NCBI RefSeq assembly: GCF_004348985.1
Contig: NZ_SMKW01000029.1
Coordinates: forward strand, 50,914 to 114,913
Source of the DNA: Saccharopolyspora elongata
GTDB taxonomy: Bacteria; Actinomycetota; Actinomycetes; Mycobacteriales; Pseudonocardiaceae
Length of the DNA: 64,000 nucleotides
Direction: 5' to 3'
Shown here piece after piece: positions 8,302 through 16,122 of the stretch. The position numbers and the translations under genes were made by a program. The notes below the pieces were generated by a model. It searched no databases, was not told where the DNA came from, and saw only the letters and a list, made by a program, of their open reading frames with translations. Within the stretch, counting starts at the first letter, position 1. Every line of letters begins with the position of its first letter.

Positions 8302-8940
8302 CTAGCTCGCGAGGAGGCCGCCGTAGAGGACGTGGAGGTACTGCTTGGCGATGGCCTCCGGCTTGTACTTGCCGCGAGGGCGGTACCAGCGCACGGACGA
8401 CCACACGGTGTCGCGGATGAACCGGTAGGTGATGTTCATGTCGACGTCGGCGCGGAAGATCCCGGCCTTCTGCCCGGCGACCAGCAACCGCAGCCAGATC
8501 TTCTCGATCTCCCGGCTGAACTCGCCGACGTACTCGAAGCCGGGCTGGCGGGCGAGCGCCACCACCTGAGCCTGGTAGAGCGCGACCGCGTGCGGGGTCG
8601 CGGAGATGGCCTCGAAGGACGCGACGATCAGCTCGTCGAGCGCCGCGCGGGGGTCGACGCTGTCCTGCTCGATCTTGCGGAACCGGTCGCGCAGGGCGGA
8701 CAGGAAGTCCCGCAGGATCTCGTCGAGCATCGCCTCCTTCGAGCTGAAGTGGTGGTAGAGGCTGCCCGAGAGGATGCCCGCCTCGTCGGCGATGTCCCGG
8801 ACGGTGGTCTCGGCGTACCCTCTCGTGGCGAACAGCGTCGCGGCGATGCTCAGCAGCTGGCTCCGCCGGTCGGAGCCGCTGCCGCCTCCTGCCGAGGCCG
8901 CACCTCGCTTGGCCGACCCCGGCCGGGTCCTCGTCGCCAT
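8302..8940 (-). CDS. kstR2: TetR-family regulator KstR2
   Basis: A 212-residue TetR protein. The N-terminal helix-turn-helix segment reads TTVRDIADEAGILSGSLYHHF. The C-terminal part contains YRFIRDTVWSSVRWYRP and AKQYLHVLYGGL, both very close to mycobacterial KstR2 (Rv3557c) as I remember it. KstR2 represses the HIP (C/D-ring) branch of cholesterol degradation and is released by HIP-CoA. ATG 8940 is chosen because GGAAGG precedes it and because a KstR2-like operator sits 38 bp upstream, consistent with autoregulation. It is divergent from fadD3, whose product makes HIP-CoA. Confidence 0.88.
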   Translation of the reverse strand: MATRTRPGSAKRGAASAGGGSGSDRRSQLLSIAATLFATRGYAETTVRDIADEAGILSGSLYHHFSSKEAMLDEILRDFLSALRDRFRKIEQDSVDPRAALDELIVASFEAISATPHAVALYQAQVVALARQPGFEYVGEFSREIEKIWLRLLVAGQKAGIFRADVDMNITYRFIRDTVWSSVRWYRPRGKYKPEAIAKQYLHVLYGGLLAS

Positions 8941-8978
8941 CTCGCCTTCCTTCCCGCAGACCGCGATTCCCCCACAAC

Positions 8979-8992
8979 AACAAGCGTTTGGT
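8979..8992. promoter_or_regulatory. KstR2-type operator, one mismatch
   Basis: AACAAGCGTTTGGT differs from AnCAAGnnCTTGnT at one position (C to T). It lies immediately upstream of kstR2 and fits autoregulation. Confidence 0.65.
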
Positions 8993-9102
8993 CGACAGTC
9001 TGCCACAGCCGCGCCCGCGCACCCGCCACTGCCTGCCGCGGCACGCCGGTCCCGCACCGCACAAGGCCTGGTCTGCGGGCGCACCCGCCGCTAGGATCAC
9101 CT

Positions 9103-9116
9103 AGCAAGCATTTGGT
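9103..9116. promoter_or_regulatory. KstR2-type operator, one mismatch
   Basis: AGCAAGCATTTGGT has the same single deviation as the 8979 site and precedes fadD3 by about 16 bp. The stretch 8993-9102 between the two sites holds no gene. Confidence 0.65.
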
Positions 9117-9132
9117 CGTCTCGAAGGAGAGC

Positions 9133-10749
9133 GTGGGCACGGTGAACCCCCCGATGACGATCCCCCTCCTCGTCGCGGAGGCCGCACGGCGGCATCCCGA
9201 CCAACCTGCCGTCGTCGACGGGGACATCCGGGTCACCTACGAACAGCTGGCCGGGCTCGTGACCGAGACGGCGCGCGCGTATGCGGCGCGCGGCCTGCGC
9301 CGGGGCGACCGCGCGGCCATCTGGGCGCCGAACCGGCTGGAGTTCATCCTCGCGCTCCTGGGTGCGCAGTCCATCGGTGCCATCGTCGTCCCGCTCAACA
9401 GCCGCTACCGGGGCCACGAGGCGGCGACCGTCCTAGCCCGCTCCCGCGCCTCGACGCTCGTCCTCGCCAACGGGTTCCTGGACATCGACTTCCTCGGGAT
9501 GCTCCGCACCGCCGCCGCGGAATCGCCTGGTCAGGCCGGGGACGGCCCCATCCCGGGGTTGCCCCACCTGCACACCGTGGTGGACCTGGGCGGGCAGCCC
9601 GCCGACGGCGTGCTCGGCTGGCCGGACTTCATCTCCGGCGGCCGCTCGGTGGACCACGACCGGTTCGAGGCGATGGTCGCAGCGGTGACGCCCGACGACA
9701 TCTGCGACATCATGTTCACCTCGGGCACCACGGGCGTCCCCAAGGGCGTGCTCACGGCGCACCGGCAGACGATCGACGTCGCGCGGGTCTGGGCCGAGCG
9801 GGCCGAGCTGAGCACGGCCGACCGCTACGCCATCGTCAACCCGTTCTTCCACGGTTTCGGCTACAAGGCCGGCATGATCACCGCGATCACCGCGGGGAGC
9901 ACGATCTACCCGGTCGCCACCTTCCAGGCCGACGAGCTGCTCGAACTCATCCAGGCGGAGCGGATCTCGGTGCTGCCCGGCGCGCCGACCCTGTTCACGT
10001 CCCTGCTCAACCACCCCCGGCTGGCGGAGTACGACCTCTCGTCGCTGCGGTTCTCCGTCGCCGGGGCCGCGACGGTGCCGAAGTCGCTGTTCCAGCGGAT
10101 GCGCGACGAGCTGGGCTTCACGTCCGTGAGCCAGGCCTACGGCCTGACCGAGGCGGTCGTGGTGACCCAGTCCCTCCCGGACGACGACCCGGCGCACATC
10201 GCGGAGACGACCGGCCCGCCCGTCGACGGGATGGAGCTCCGCATCGTGGACCCCGCGGGCGACGACGTGCCCGCCGGCGACGAGGGCGAGATCCTGATCC
10301 GGGGCCGCAACGTCATGCTCGGCTACTTCGAGGACGAGCGGGCCACCGCCGAGACCATCGACGCCGACGGGTGGCTGCGCACCGGCGACGTGGGCCGTCT
10401 CGACGAGCACGGGTGCCTGCAGGTCACCGACCGGATCAAGGACATGTTCACCGTCGGCGGGTTCAACGTCTACCCGGCCGAGGTGGAGAACGTCCTCGCC
10501 ACGCACCCGGAGGTGTCGGAGTCTGCCGTCGTGGCGAAGCCCGACCAGCGGATGGGCTCGGTCGCCCTTGCGTTCGTGGTGCCGCGCGGCGGAAGCAGGC
10601 CGACGGAGGACGCACTGATCGAGTACTGCCGGGCTCGGCTCGCGAACTTCAAGGTGCCGAGGGAGATCGTCGTCCGGGACGAGCTGCCGAAGAACGCCAG
10701 CGGCAAGATCCTCAAGACCAAGCTCCGCCCCGCGGCGAAGGAAGCGTGA
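9133..10749 (+). CDS. fadD3: acyl-CoA synthetase FadD3 (HIP-CoA ligase)
   Basis: An AMP-forming acyl-CoA synthetase of about 535 residues. It has the P-loop-like FTSGTTGVPKGV, A5-type QAYGLTEA, WLRTGDVGRLDEHG and C-terminal NASGKILK with the catalytic Lys. NPFFHGFGYKAG, LSSLRFSVAGAATVP and FNVYPAEVENVL match the FadD3 subgroup, which activates methylhexahydroindanedione propionate from sterol A/B-ring removal. GTG 9133 lies 3 nt after AAGGAG and GTG 9142 lies 12 nt after it; the start is uncertain between them. Divergent from kstR2, with KstR2-like sites between. Confidence 0.85.
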   Translation: MGTVNPPMTIPLLVAEAARRHPDQPAVVDGDIRVTYEQLAGLVTETARAYAARGLRRGDRAAIWAPNRLEFILALLGAQSIGAIVVPLNSRYRGHEAATVLARSRASTLVLANGFLDIDFLGMLRTAAAESPGQAGDGPIPGLPHLHTVVDLGGQPADGVLGWPDFISGGRSVDHDRFEAMVAAVTPDDICDIMFTSGTTGVPKGVLTAHRQTIDVARVWAERAELSTADRYAIVNPFFHGFGYKAGMITAITAGSTIYPVATFQADELLELIQAERISVLPGAPTLFTSLLNHPRLAEYDLSSLRFSVAGAATVPKSLFQRMRDELGFTSVSQAYGLTEAVVVTQSLPDDDPAHIAETTGPPVDGMELRIVDPAGDDVPAGDEGEILIRGRNVMLGYFEDERATAETIDADGWLRTGDVGRLDEHGCLQVTDRIKDMFTVGGFNVYPAEVENVLATHPEVSESAVVAKPDQRMGSVALAFVVPRGGSRPTEDALIEYCRARLANFKVPREIVVRDELPKNASGKILKTKLRPAAKEA

Positions 10750-10813
10750 CGCGCCGGGTCGGCAGCGGTCACCAGCCGCCGACCCGGCCCTGAACCTCGC
10801 CGATCGCACGAAC

Positions 10814-10918
10814 GCGATTTCGCGAGAAATTGCGCCGTCCCAGGGTGACGACACACCCCTCACTCCCCGTGGCCGCACCGCACCGTTTTCGCAGGTGGTA
10901 CGCGGTTTCGCGAGAAAT
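10814..10918. repeat. two TTTCGCGAGAAA-type palindromes
   Basis: GCGATTTCGCGAGAAATTGC at 10814-10833 (one arm mismatch) and a weaker GCGGTTTCGCGAGAAAT at 10902-10918 lie in the 400-bp gene-free gap after fadD3. They belong to the same family as palindromes at 13384, 13424 and 52603. They may act as terminators or protein-binding sites. Confidence 0.55.
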
Positions 10919-11102
10919 GTAGCGTCGCCCGGGTGGACGTCGAATTCTCACCGACGGCGGGTGATCTGCGCTCGGCGGCTCACCGCGCGCCGGGTGAGCG
11001 CCACAGGAAAGCGGACCCCTTCCCCGCAACAGTCCACATTGGGCATAGCACCGCGATGCGCGCGGCGATGCCGGAGCGCGCGCCATCGTAACCACATAAA
11101 CA

Positions 11103-11116
11103 AGCAAACGCTAGGT
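11103..11116. promoter_or_regulatory. possible degenerate KstR2-type operator
   Basis: AGCAAACGCTAGGT matches AnCAAGnnCTTGnT except at two symmetric positions. It lies 34 bp before the F420-type oxidoreductase operon. Alone this is weak; it gains weight from four better sites within 11 kb. Confidence 0.35.
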
Positions 11117-11150
11117 TTGTATTCTCGTCTCGCTCTCGTAGGATTCCGTT

Positions 11151-12038
11151 ATGAGATACGCCGTAATGGCTCCGGTGGCGGCCGGCGTCACCGCCCGGCC
11201 CGATTGGATGGGCGAGTTCGCCCGGCACGCCGAGGCATGCGGGTTCGAATCGATCGTCGCGGTCGAGCACGCCGTCGTGGTCAGCCGGTACTCCAGCGTC
11301 TACCCCTACGCGAGTTCCGGGAAGATGGAGCTGGCCGACGACTGCGACATCCCGGATCCGCTGGACCTGCTGATGTTCCTCGCCGCGCACACGACCCGCA
11401 TCGAGCTGGCCACGGGCGTGCTCGTGCTGCCCAACCACCATCCGGTGGTGCTGGCCAAGCGAGCGGCGACCCTCGACGCGCTCTCCGGCGGCCGGCTGCG
11501 CCTGTGCGTCGGCATGGGCTGGATGCGGGAGGAGATCGAGGCGTGCGGGGCCGAGTTCGAGACCCGGGGGCGGCGGGCCGACGAGCAGATCGACGTGCTG
11601 CGCAAGCTGTGGGCCGACCGGTCGCCGACCGGTGTCGACCACGACGGCCGGTTCTTCTCCTTCGCCGGGGCGATGACCTACCCGAAGCCGGTCCGGCCCG
11701 GCGGGGTCCCCATCCACATCGGCGGGCACAGCCGCGCGGCCGCGCGGCGAGCGGGACGCCGTGGCGACGGCCTGCAGCCGCTCGGCGTCGGCGGCGCCGA
11801 ACTGCAGCAGCTCATCGACCTGATGCGGCAGGAAGCCGAAGCGGCGGACCGCGATCCCGACGCGCTTGAGGTCACGCTCGGGCACCTCGTCTCGGCGATC
11901 ACCACCGAGAAAGCCGAGTCGCTGGCCGCGCGGGGCGCGAGCCGGATCGTGCTGCAGCCCACGCCGACCACCGACCTGGCCGCGGTCAAGGACGAGCTCT
12001 CCGCGTGCGCGCAGCGGCTCGGCCTGGCCGGGCGATGA
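11151..12038 (+). CDS. LLM-class F420-dependent oxidoreductase
   Basis: A 295-residue luciferase-like TIM-barrel flavin/deazaflavin enzyme. Typical segments are the N-terminal barrel strand ending EFARHAEACGFESI, the VEHAVVV loop, LATGVLVLPNHHPVVLAKRAATLDALSGGRL and the GMGWMREEIEACG stretch. The family name implies coenzyme F420 but some members use FMN. It is the first gene of an operon with an NTF2-like protein (4-bp overlap) and SDRs. It probably acts in a catabolic pathway for a cyclic ketone or alcohol; the nearby KstR2 genes suggest a steroid link. Confidence 0.8.
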   Translation: MRYAVMAPVAAGVTARPDWMGEFARHAEACGFESIVAVEHAVVVSRYSSVYPYASSGKMELADDCDIPDPLDLLMFLAAHTTRIELATGVLVLPNHHPVVLAKRAATLDALSGGRLRLCVGMGWMREEIEACGAEFETRGRRADEQIDVLRKLWADRSPTGVDHDGRFFSFAGAMTYPKPVRPGGVPIHIGGHSRAAARRAGRRGDGLQPLGVGGAELQQLIDLMRQEAEAADRDPDALEVTLGHLVSAITTEKAESLAARGASRIVLQPTPTTDLAAVKDELSACAQRLGLAGR

Positions 12039-12511
12039 TGCTCAGCACGGCCGACCGGGTGGAGCTCGCCGACCTGGTCGCCCGCTACGCGGCCGCCGTG
12101 GACGACCGCGCGTTCGCCACGGCGGCGGCCCTGTTCACCGAGGACGCCGTGCTGGCGATGCCGTCCCCGCCCGCCGAGCTCGGCCCATCCGACGTCCACA
12201 GTGGCCGATCGGCGATCGCCGGCGCACTACGCGCCGTCGAGGCTTTCGAACTCACCCAGCACGCGATCGTCGGTCAGGTCTTCGACGGCGACGGGCGGAC
12301 CGCGACCGGCCGCATCGCGTGCATCGCCCACCACCTGGGCAAGCGGTCGTCGGGCGAGCCGATCAACGTCGTGTGGCACCTGCGCTACGCCGACGGCTAC
12401 CGCAGGCAGGACGGCGCGTGGGTGTTCGCGCACCGGGAGCTGTCCATCGACTGGATCGAGACCCGAACACCACGCCGCTCGCGCGTCCCCTCCTGGAGCG
12501 AAGATGACTGA
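12035..12511 (+). CDS. NTF2-like (SnoaL-type) protein
   Basis: A 158-residue cone-fold protein starting at ATG 12035, overlapping the oxidoreductase stop. The pattern ADLVARYAAAVDDRAF, ALFTEDAVLAMP and the late DGAWVFAHRELSIDW is typical of the SnoaL/NTF2-like superfamily. Members act as isomerases, dehydratases or cyclases, or have no known activity. It has no signal peptide. It is coupled to the F420-type oxidoreductase and overlaps the next SDR by 8 bp, so it is likely a step in the same pathway. Confidence 0.75.
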   Translation: MMLSTADRVELADLVARYAAAVDDRAFATAAALFTEDAVLAMPSPPAELGPSDVHSGRSAIAGALRAVEAFELTQHAIVGQVFDGDGRTATGRIACIAHHLGKRSSGEPINVVWHLRYADGYRRQDGAWVFAHRELSIDWIETRTPRRSRVPSWSEDD

Positions 12512-13322
12512 CCGACCACGGATCTGCGTTGTGACCGGAGGTGCGCTCGGGATCGGCGGCGCCATCAGCCGCCGGTTCGCCCGCGCAGGGGACCTCGTCG
12601 TGCTCAACGACTTGGACGGCGACGCCGCCCGCGCCGCGCAACTGGAGATCGAGGCCGCCGGCGGTCGCTGCGTGGTCGTCGTCGGCGACATCACCGACGA
12701 CGACGTGGTGGCCGAGACCGCCGGGGCGGCGCTGTCCGCGGGAGACGGCCGGGTCGACGTGCTGGTCAACAACGTCGGGGACTTCCGCCCGACGTCCTGG
12801 ACGTTCGTGCGATCGACGCCGGAGCAGTGGCGCCGGCTCTACGAGCTGAACCTGCACCACGTGTTCACCATGACCCACGCGCTGCTGCCGACCATGATCG
12901 AGCAGCGTCGCGGCGCCATCGTGAACAACTCGACCGTCGAGGCCTTCCGCGGCATTCCGGGCAAGGCCGCCTACTCGGCGTTCAACGCCGGAGTCTCGGC
13001 GTTCACGAAGAGCCTGGCGGTGGAGGTCGGGCAGCACGGCGTCAGGGTGAACGCCATCGCGCCCGATCTCGCGGACACCCCGCAGACTCCCGCCGCCGCG
13101 ATGCTCCGCGGCCGCGATCCCGAGCTGATCCGGACCTGGGTCCCGCTCGGCCGTTTCGGCGACGCGGACGACTACGCCGCGGCCGTGCAGTTCCTCGCCT
13201 CGGACGAGGCCTGCTACATCACCGGCCACACCCTGCCGGTCGACGGAGGCACGCTGGCCGCCTCGGGCTGGTACGGCCGCGCCGACGGCAAGGGCTGGAC
13301 CAACTTCCCGAACAATCCCTAG
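12504..13322 (+). CDS. atypical SDR (YxxxN instead of YxxxK)
   Basis: A 272-residue SDR starting at ATG 12504, after a GGAGCGA-type ribosome-binding site and overlapping the NTF2-like gene. The cofactor motif TGGALGIGG and the NNVG motif are present, and Ser is in IVNNSTVEAF. The active-site Tyr is followed by SAFN, so the catalytic Lys position holds Asn. The C-terminal TGHTLPVDGG is normal. Either the enzyme has altered chemistry or it is catalytically weak. It closes the first half of the operon and is followed by two palindromes. Confidence 0.8.
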   Translation: MTDRPRICVVTGGALGIGGAISRRFARAGDLVVLNDLDGDAARAAQLEIEAAGGRCVVVVGDITDDDVVAETAGAALSAGDGRVDVLVNNVGDFRPTSWTFVRSTPEQWRRLYELNLHHVFTMTHALLPTMIEQRRGAIVNNSTVEAFRGIPGKAAYSAFNAGVSAFTKSLAVEVGQHGVRVNAIAPDLADTPQTPAAAMLRGRDPELIRTWVPLGRFGDADDYAAAVQFLASDEACYITGHTLPVDGGTLAASGWYGRADGKGWTNFPNNP

Positions 13323-13383
13323 AGAGGACATTTCGGAATGGCTCCGCCCGGCTCGTCCTGGAGACACCCGGTGCCTGACAGGC

Positions 13384-13447
13384 GGCGGTTTCGCGCGAAA
13401 CCGCCAACACGCCTCACGGGGAACGCCGCTTTCGCGCGAAACCGGCG
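13384..13447. repeat. tandem TTTCGCGCGAAA palindromes
   Basis: A perfect 22-bp palindrome (13384-13405) and a 24-bp palindrome with one mismatch (13424-13447), both centred on TTTCGCGCGAAA, stand in the 210-bp gap between two SDR genes. The same core recurs at 52603 and, altered, at 10814 and 10902. They could be a terminator pair or regulator sites. Confidence 0.65.
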
Positions 13448-13532
13448 CCCTGCCCCCAGACGACCACGTCCCGCACATGCCCGCGCACCAATCTGAAACA
13501 ACCCCTTGGGCACCACAACGGAAAGGCCGATC

Positions 13533-14303
13533 GTGACGGATTTCCAGGACAGGCGCGGCGTCGCGGTGGTGACCGGCGGGACCGGCGGTCTCGGTACCGC
13601 GATCTGCCGGATGCTCGCCGAACGCGGCGCCGGGGTCGCCCTGACCTACCGCAGCGACCAGCGGGCCGCCGAGCGCCTGGTCGCGGAGCTCGCCGAGCGC
13701 GGCGGGGCGACCGCAGCGGACCGGCTCGACCTCACCGACGCCGAGCAGAGCAAGGTCTACCTGAACAGCGTCGTCGAACGCTTCGGCGCGATCCACACGC
13801 TCGTCCACGCGGCAGGTCCACTGATCCCGCAGGTCCACCTCTCCAAGGTCGAACCGGCGGACTTCGCCAAACACCTCGCCGCCGAGGCCGAGGCGTTCTT
13901 CAACGTCGTGCACGCCGCGCTGCCCGCGCTGCGCGCCAGCAGGGGCTCGATCGTCGCGATCACCACTGCGGCCACCCACCGCTACCCGGTCCGCGACGGG
14001 CTGTCCGCGGGCCCCAAGGGCGCCGTCGAGGCGACGGCCCGGGCGCTCGCCGCCGAGGAGGGCCGGTTCGGGATCCGCGTGAACTGCGTCGGCCCCGGCA
14101 TGCTGACCGACGGCATGGCCGCCGAGCTGATGGCCAGCGGCGACCTCGACGAGCGGGCGCTGGAGGTCACCAAGCGCAACATCCCGCTGCGCGCCTTCGG
14201 CAGCGCCCAGGACATCGCGGAAGCCGCGTGCTTCCTCGCGTCGGACCGCGCGAAGTTCATCACCGGGCAGAAGCTCGACGTGGACGGCGGATACGGCGTC
14301 TGA
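13533..14303 (+). CDS. SDR-family protein lacking the catalytic Tyr
   Basis: A 256-residue SDR with an intact cofactor motif TGGTGGLG and C-terminal ITGQKLDVDGG. GTG 13533 has GGAAAGG five bases upstream; TTG 13506 is a less likely longer start. In the active-site region the sequence is ITTAATHRYPVRDGLSAGPKGAVEA when read across 13960-14030: the Lys is there but the Tyr position holds Ser, and the Ser position is Thr. HAAG replaces NNAG. It may bind NAD(P) without classical SDR catalysis. Probably co-transcribed with the following SDR (27 bp). Confidence 0.75.
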   Translation: MTDFQDRRGVAVVTGGTGGLGTAICRMLAERGAGVALTYRSDQRAAERLVAELAERGGATAADRLDLTDAEQSKVYLNSVVERFGAIHTLVHAAGPLIPQVHLSKVEPADFAKHLAAEAEAFFNVVHAALPALRASRGSIVAITTAATHRYPVRDGLSAGPKGAVEATARALAAEEGRFGIRVNCVGPGMLTDGMAAELMASGDLDERALEVTKRNIPLRAFGSAQDIAEAACFLASDRAKFITGQKLDVDGGYGV

Positions 14304-14330
14304 CCACCGACTACCCTTCGAGGAGCACCC

Positions 14331-15086
14331 GTGCCGAACACCGCTCAGCACACCATCGACCTCGGTTTCACCCCTGGAGACGTCCTGCTGGTCAGCGGCG
14401 CCGGGAGCGGCATCGGCGAGGCCGTCGCCCTCCGTGCCGCAGAGCTGGGGCTCGCCGTCGCCGCCTGGGACCTCGACGAGAGCGCCGTCGCCGCCACCGT
14501 CGACCGGATCACCGCGTCCGGCGGCAAGGCCGTCGCGGTCACCGCCGACGTCTCCGCGCCGGCCGAGGTCGAGCGGGGCTTCGCCGAGAGTCGTCGCCTC
14601 GGCGAGATCCGCTACCTGGTGAACAACGCTGGGCCTTCCTCCGCCGGGAACCTCGACTTCGACGAGGGCGTCCGGATCGCGGTCGGCAGCGTCCGGTTGA
14701 TGACCGAGACCTGGCTCGCCGGCGGGGTTCCCCAGGGTGCCGCGCTGGTGAACGTCTCGTCGCTGGCCGGCAACCTCATCGGCACGGACTCGCCCTGGTA
14801 CTGCGCCGCCAAGGCGGGGATCGCCGGCTACACCAGGCATCTCGCCACCTACCGGAACGCCGAGGTGCGCAGCAACGCGGTCGCCCCGGGCATGACCGAC
14901 ACCCCGCGGCTGCAGGGCTTCGTGCAGAGCGATGTCGGGCAGCGGTCGTTGGAGAAGAACCCGATGAAGCGGATGGCGACCGGTGACGACATCGCGTGGG
15001 CCGCGCTGTTCCTGCTCTGCCCGCTCGCCTCCTACATCAACGGCGTCCTGCTGCCGGTCGACGGCGGCTGGACGGTGACCCAGTGA
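14331..15086 (+). CDS. short-chain dehydrogenase/reductase
   Basis: A 251-residue classical SDR. The cofactor motif is SGAGSGIGEAV, Asp in AWDLDES suggests NAD(H), and the rest of the active site is NNAG, VNVSSLAG and YCAAK. GTG 14331 follows AGGAG at 6 bp. It is the only one of the three SDRs in this operon with a full catalytic triad. It overlaps the NTF2-like gene by 3 bp. Confidence 0.82.
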   Translation: MPNTAQHTIDLGFTPGDVLLVSGAGSGIGEAVALRAAELGLAVAAWDLDESAVAATVDRITASGGKAVAVTADVSAPAEVERGFAESRRLGEIRYLVNNAGPSSAGNLDFDEGVRIAVGSVRLMTETWLAGGVPQGAALVNVSSLAGNLIGTDSPWYCAAKAGIAGYTRHLATYRNAEVRSNAVAPGMTDTPRLQGFVQSDVGQRSLEKNPMKRMATGDDIAWAALFLLCPLASYINGVLLPVDGGWTVTQ

Positions 15087-15598
15087 CCGATCCGCTGACC
15101 GAACTGCTGGACGGGCAGCGGATCCGCGAGGTCGTGCTGCGCTACTGCCGCGGGATCGACCGGCTCGACTTCGACCTGGTGCGCTCGGCCTACCACCTCG
15201 GCGGCATCGACCACCACACCGGATTCGACGGCACGGTCGACGAATACGTCGAGTGGGTGCGTCCCCTGCTCAGCGGCTTCACCGGCACCATGCACATCGT
15301 CGGCAACCACCTCTGCGAGCTGCACGGTGACCAGGCGGTCGCCGAGACGTACGGGACGGCCGTCCACTGGGGATCGCCGGAATCGGATCCGCGGCGCAAC
15401 TTCATCAGCGGCTTCCGCTACGTCGATCACATGGCCGAGCGCGACGGGCGATGGGCGATCGTCGAGCGGTTCGCGGTGCGCGAGTGGACGCACTCGACGG
15501 TGGGCGCACAACTCGCCCCGGAAGGCAACGGACCGCGCGGGAGCCGGGACGCGGACGATCCGTACTACGTGCTGGCCCGGCGCATCCAGGATGGCTGA
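15083..15598 (+). CDS. NTF2-like (SnoaL_4-type) protein
   Basis: A 171-residue protein from GTG 15083, overlapping the SDR stop. IREVVLRYCRGIDRLDFDLVRSAYH, the MHIVGNHLCELHGDQA strand and RYVDHMAERDGRWAIVER match the SnoaL-like_4 / aromatic-dioxygenase-small-subunit cone fold. Such proteins often sit beside SDRs and LLM oxidoreductases in degradation operons and may be dehydratases or isomerases. It is the last gene of the operon. Confidence 0.75.
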   Translation: MTDPLTELLDGQRIREVVLRYCRGIDRLDFDLVRSAYHLGGIDHHTGFDGTVDEYVEWVRPLLSGFTGTMHIVGNHLCELHGDQAVAETYGTAVHWGSPESDPRRNFISGFRYVDHMAERDGRWAIVERFAVREWTHSTVGAQLAPEGNGPRGSRDADDPYYVLARRIQDG

Positions 15599-15642
15599 CG
15601 CGGCGCCGGAAACGTGAGCACCCGCGTGCCTAGGCTGCGGGC

Positions 15643-15771
15643 GTGAACCTCGACGAGTTGGTCAACAAGGTCGAAGCCGTGTCGGCGAACTACGCACGCA
15701 AGTACGGCGTCGATCTGGAAACGGAGGTCGCGCGCAAGCGGCTGGTGTGGAATTCCGCACCCCCGTCCTGA
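15643..15771 (+). pseudogene. possible MazG-like pyrophosphohydrolase N-terminal remnant
   Basis: A 42-codon ORF whose start (LDELVNKVEAVSANYARKYG) resembles the first helix of MazG-like pyrophosphohydrolases, then diverges and stops. The rest of the fold is absent. The gap 15772-16122 holds no gene I can support. Confidence 0.3.
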
Positions 15772-16122
15772 TCAACGGCCACCGCGGCTTCGGCGAGCCG
15801 TAGCGTCACTACCAAAGCTGTCGTTCGACCAGCTGCCGCAGGAGTACATCGATCTCGTGCACCCCACCAGCGACCGAGCCACACCCTCCTGAAAGTTCCG
15901 GCACCGCCCTCACGGCCGGCAGGACGGGATCGGCGAGATCATGCAGCTCCGACCGCGGCGTGATCGGAGCGACCGGCACCGGTCACGCTGATTTTCCTTC
16001 GACAGCAGAGAAAAACCGCTGGCGAAGCGGTTCCGAGAAACCGAGCTCCGGGGCGGGAACCGGAGCCATGGGGTTCAGCCGACCGCGCCCCGCCGGTCCT
16101 GTGCGGGCGGTTCGGTTCCTTG

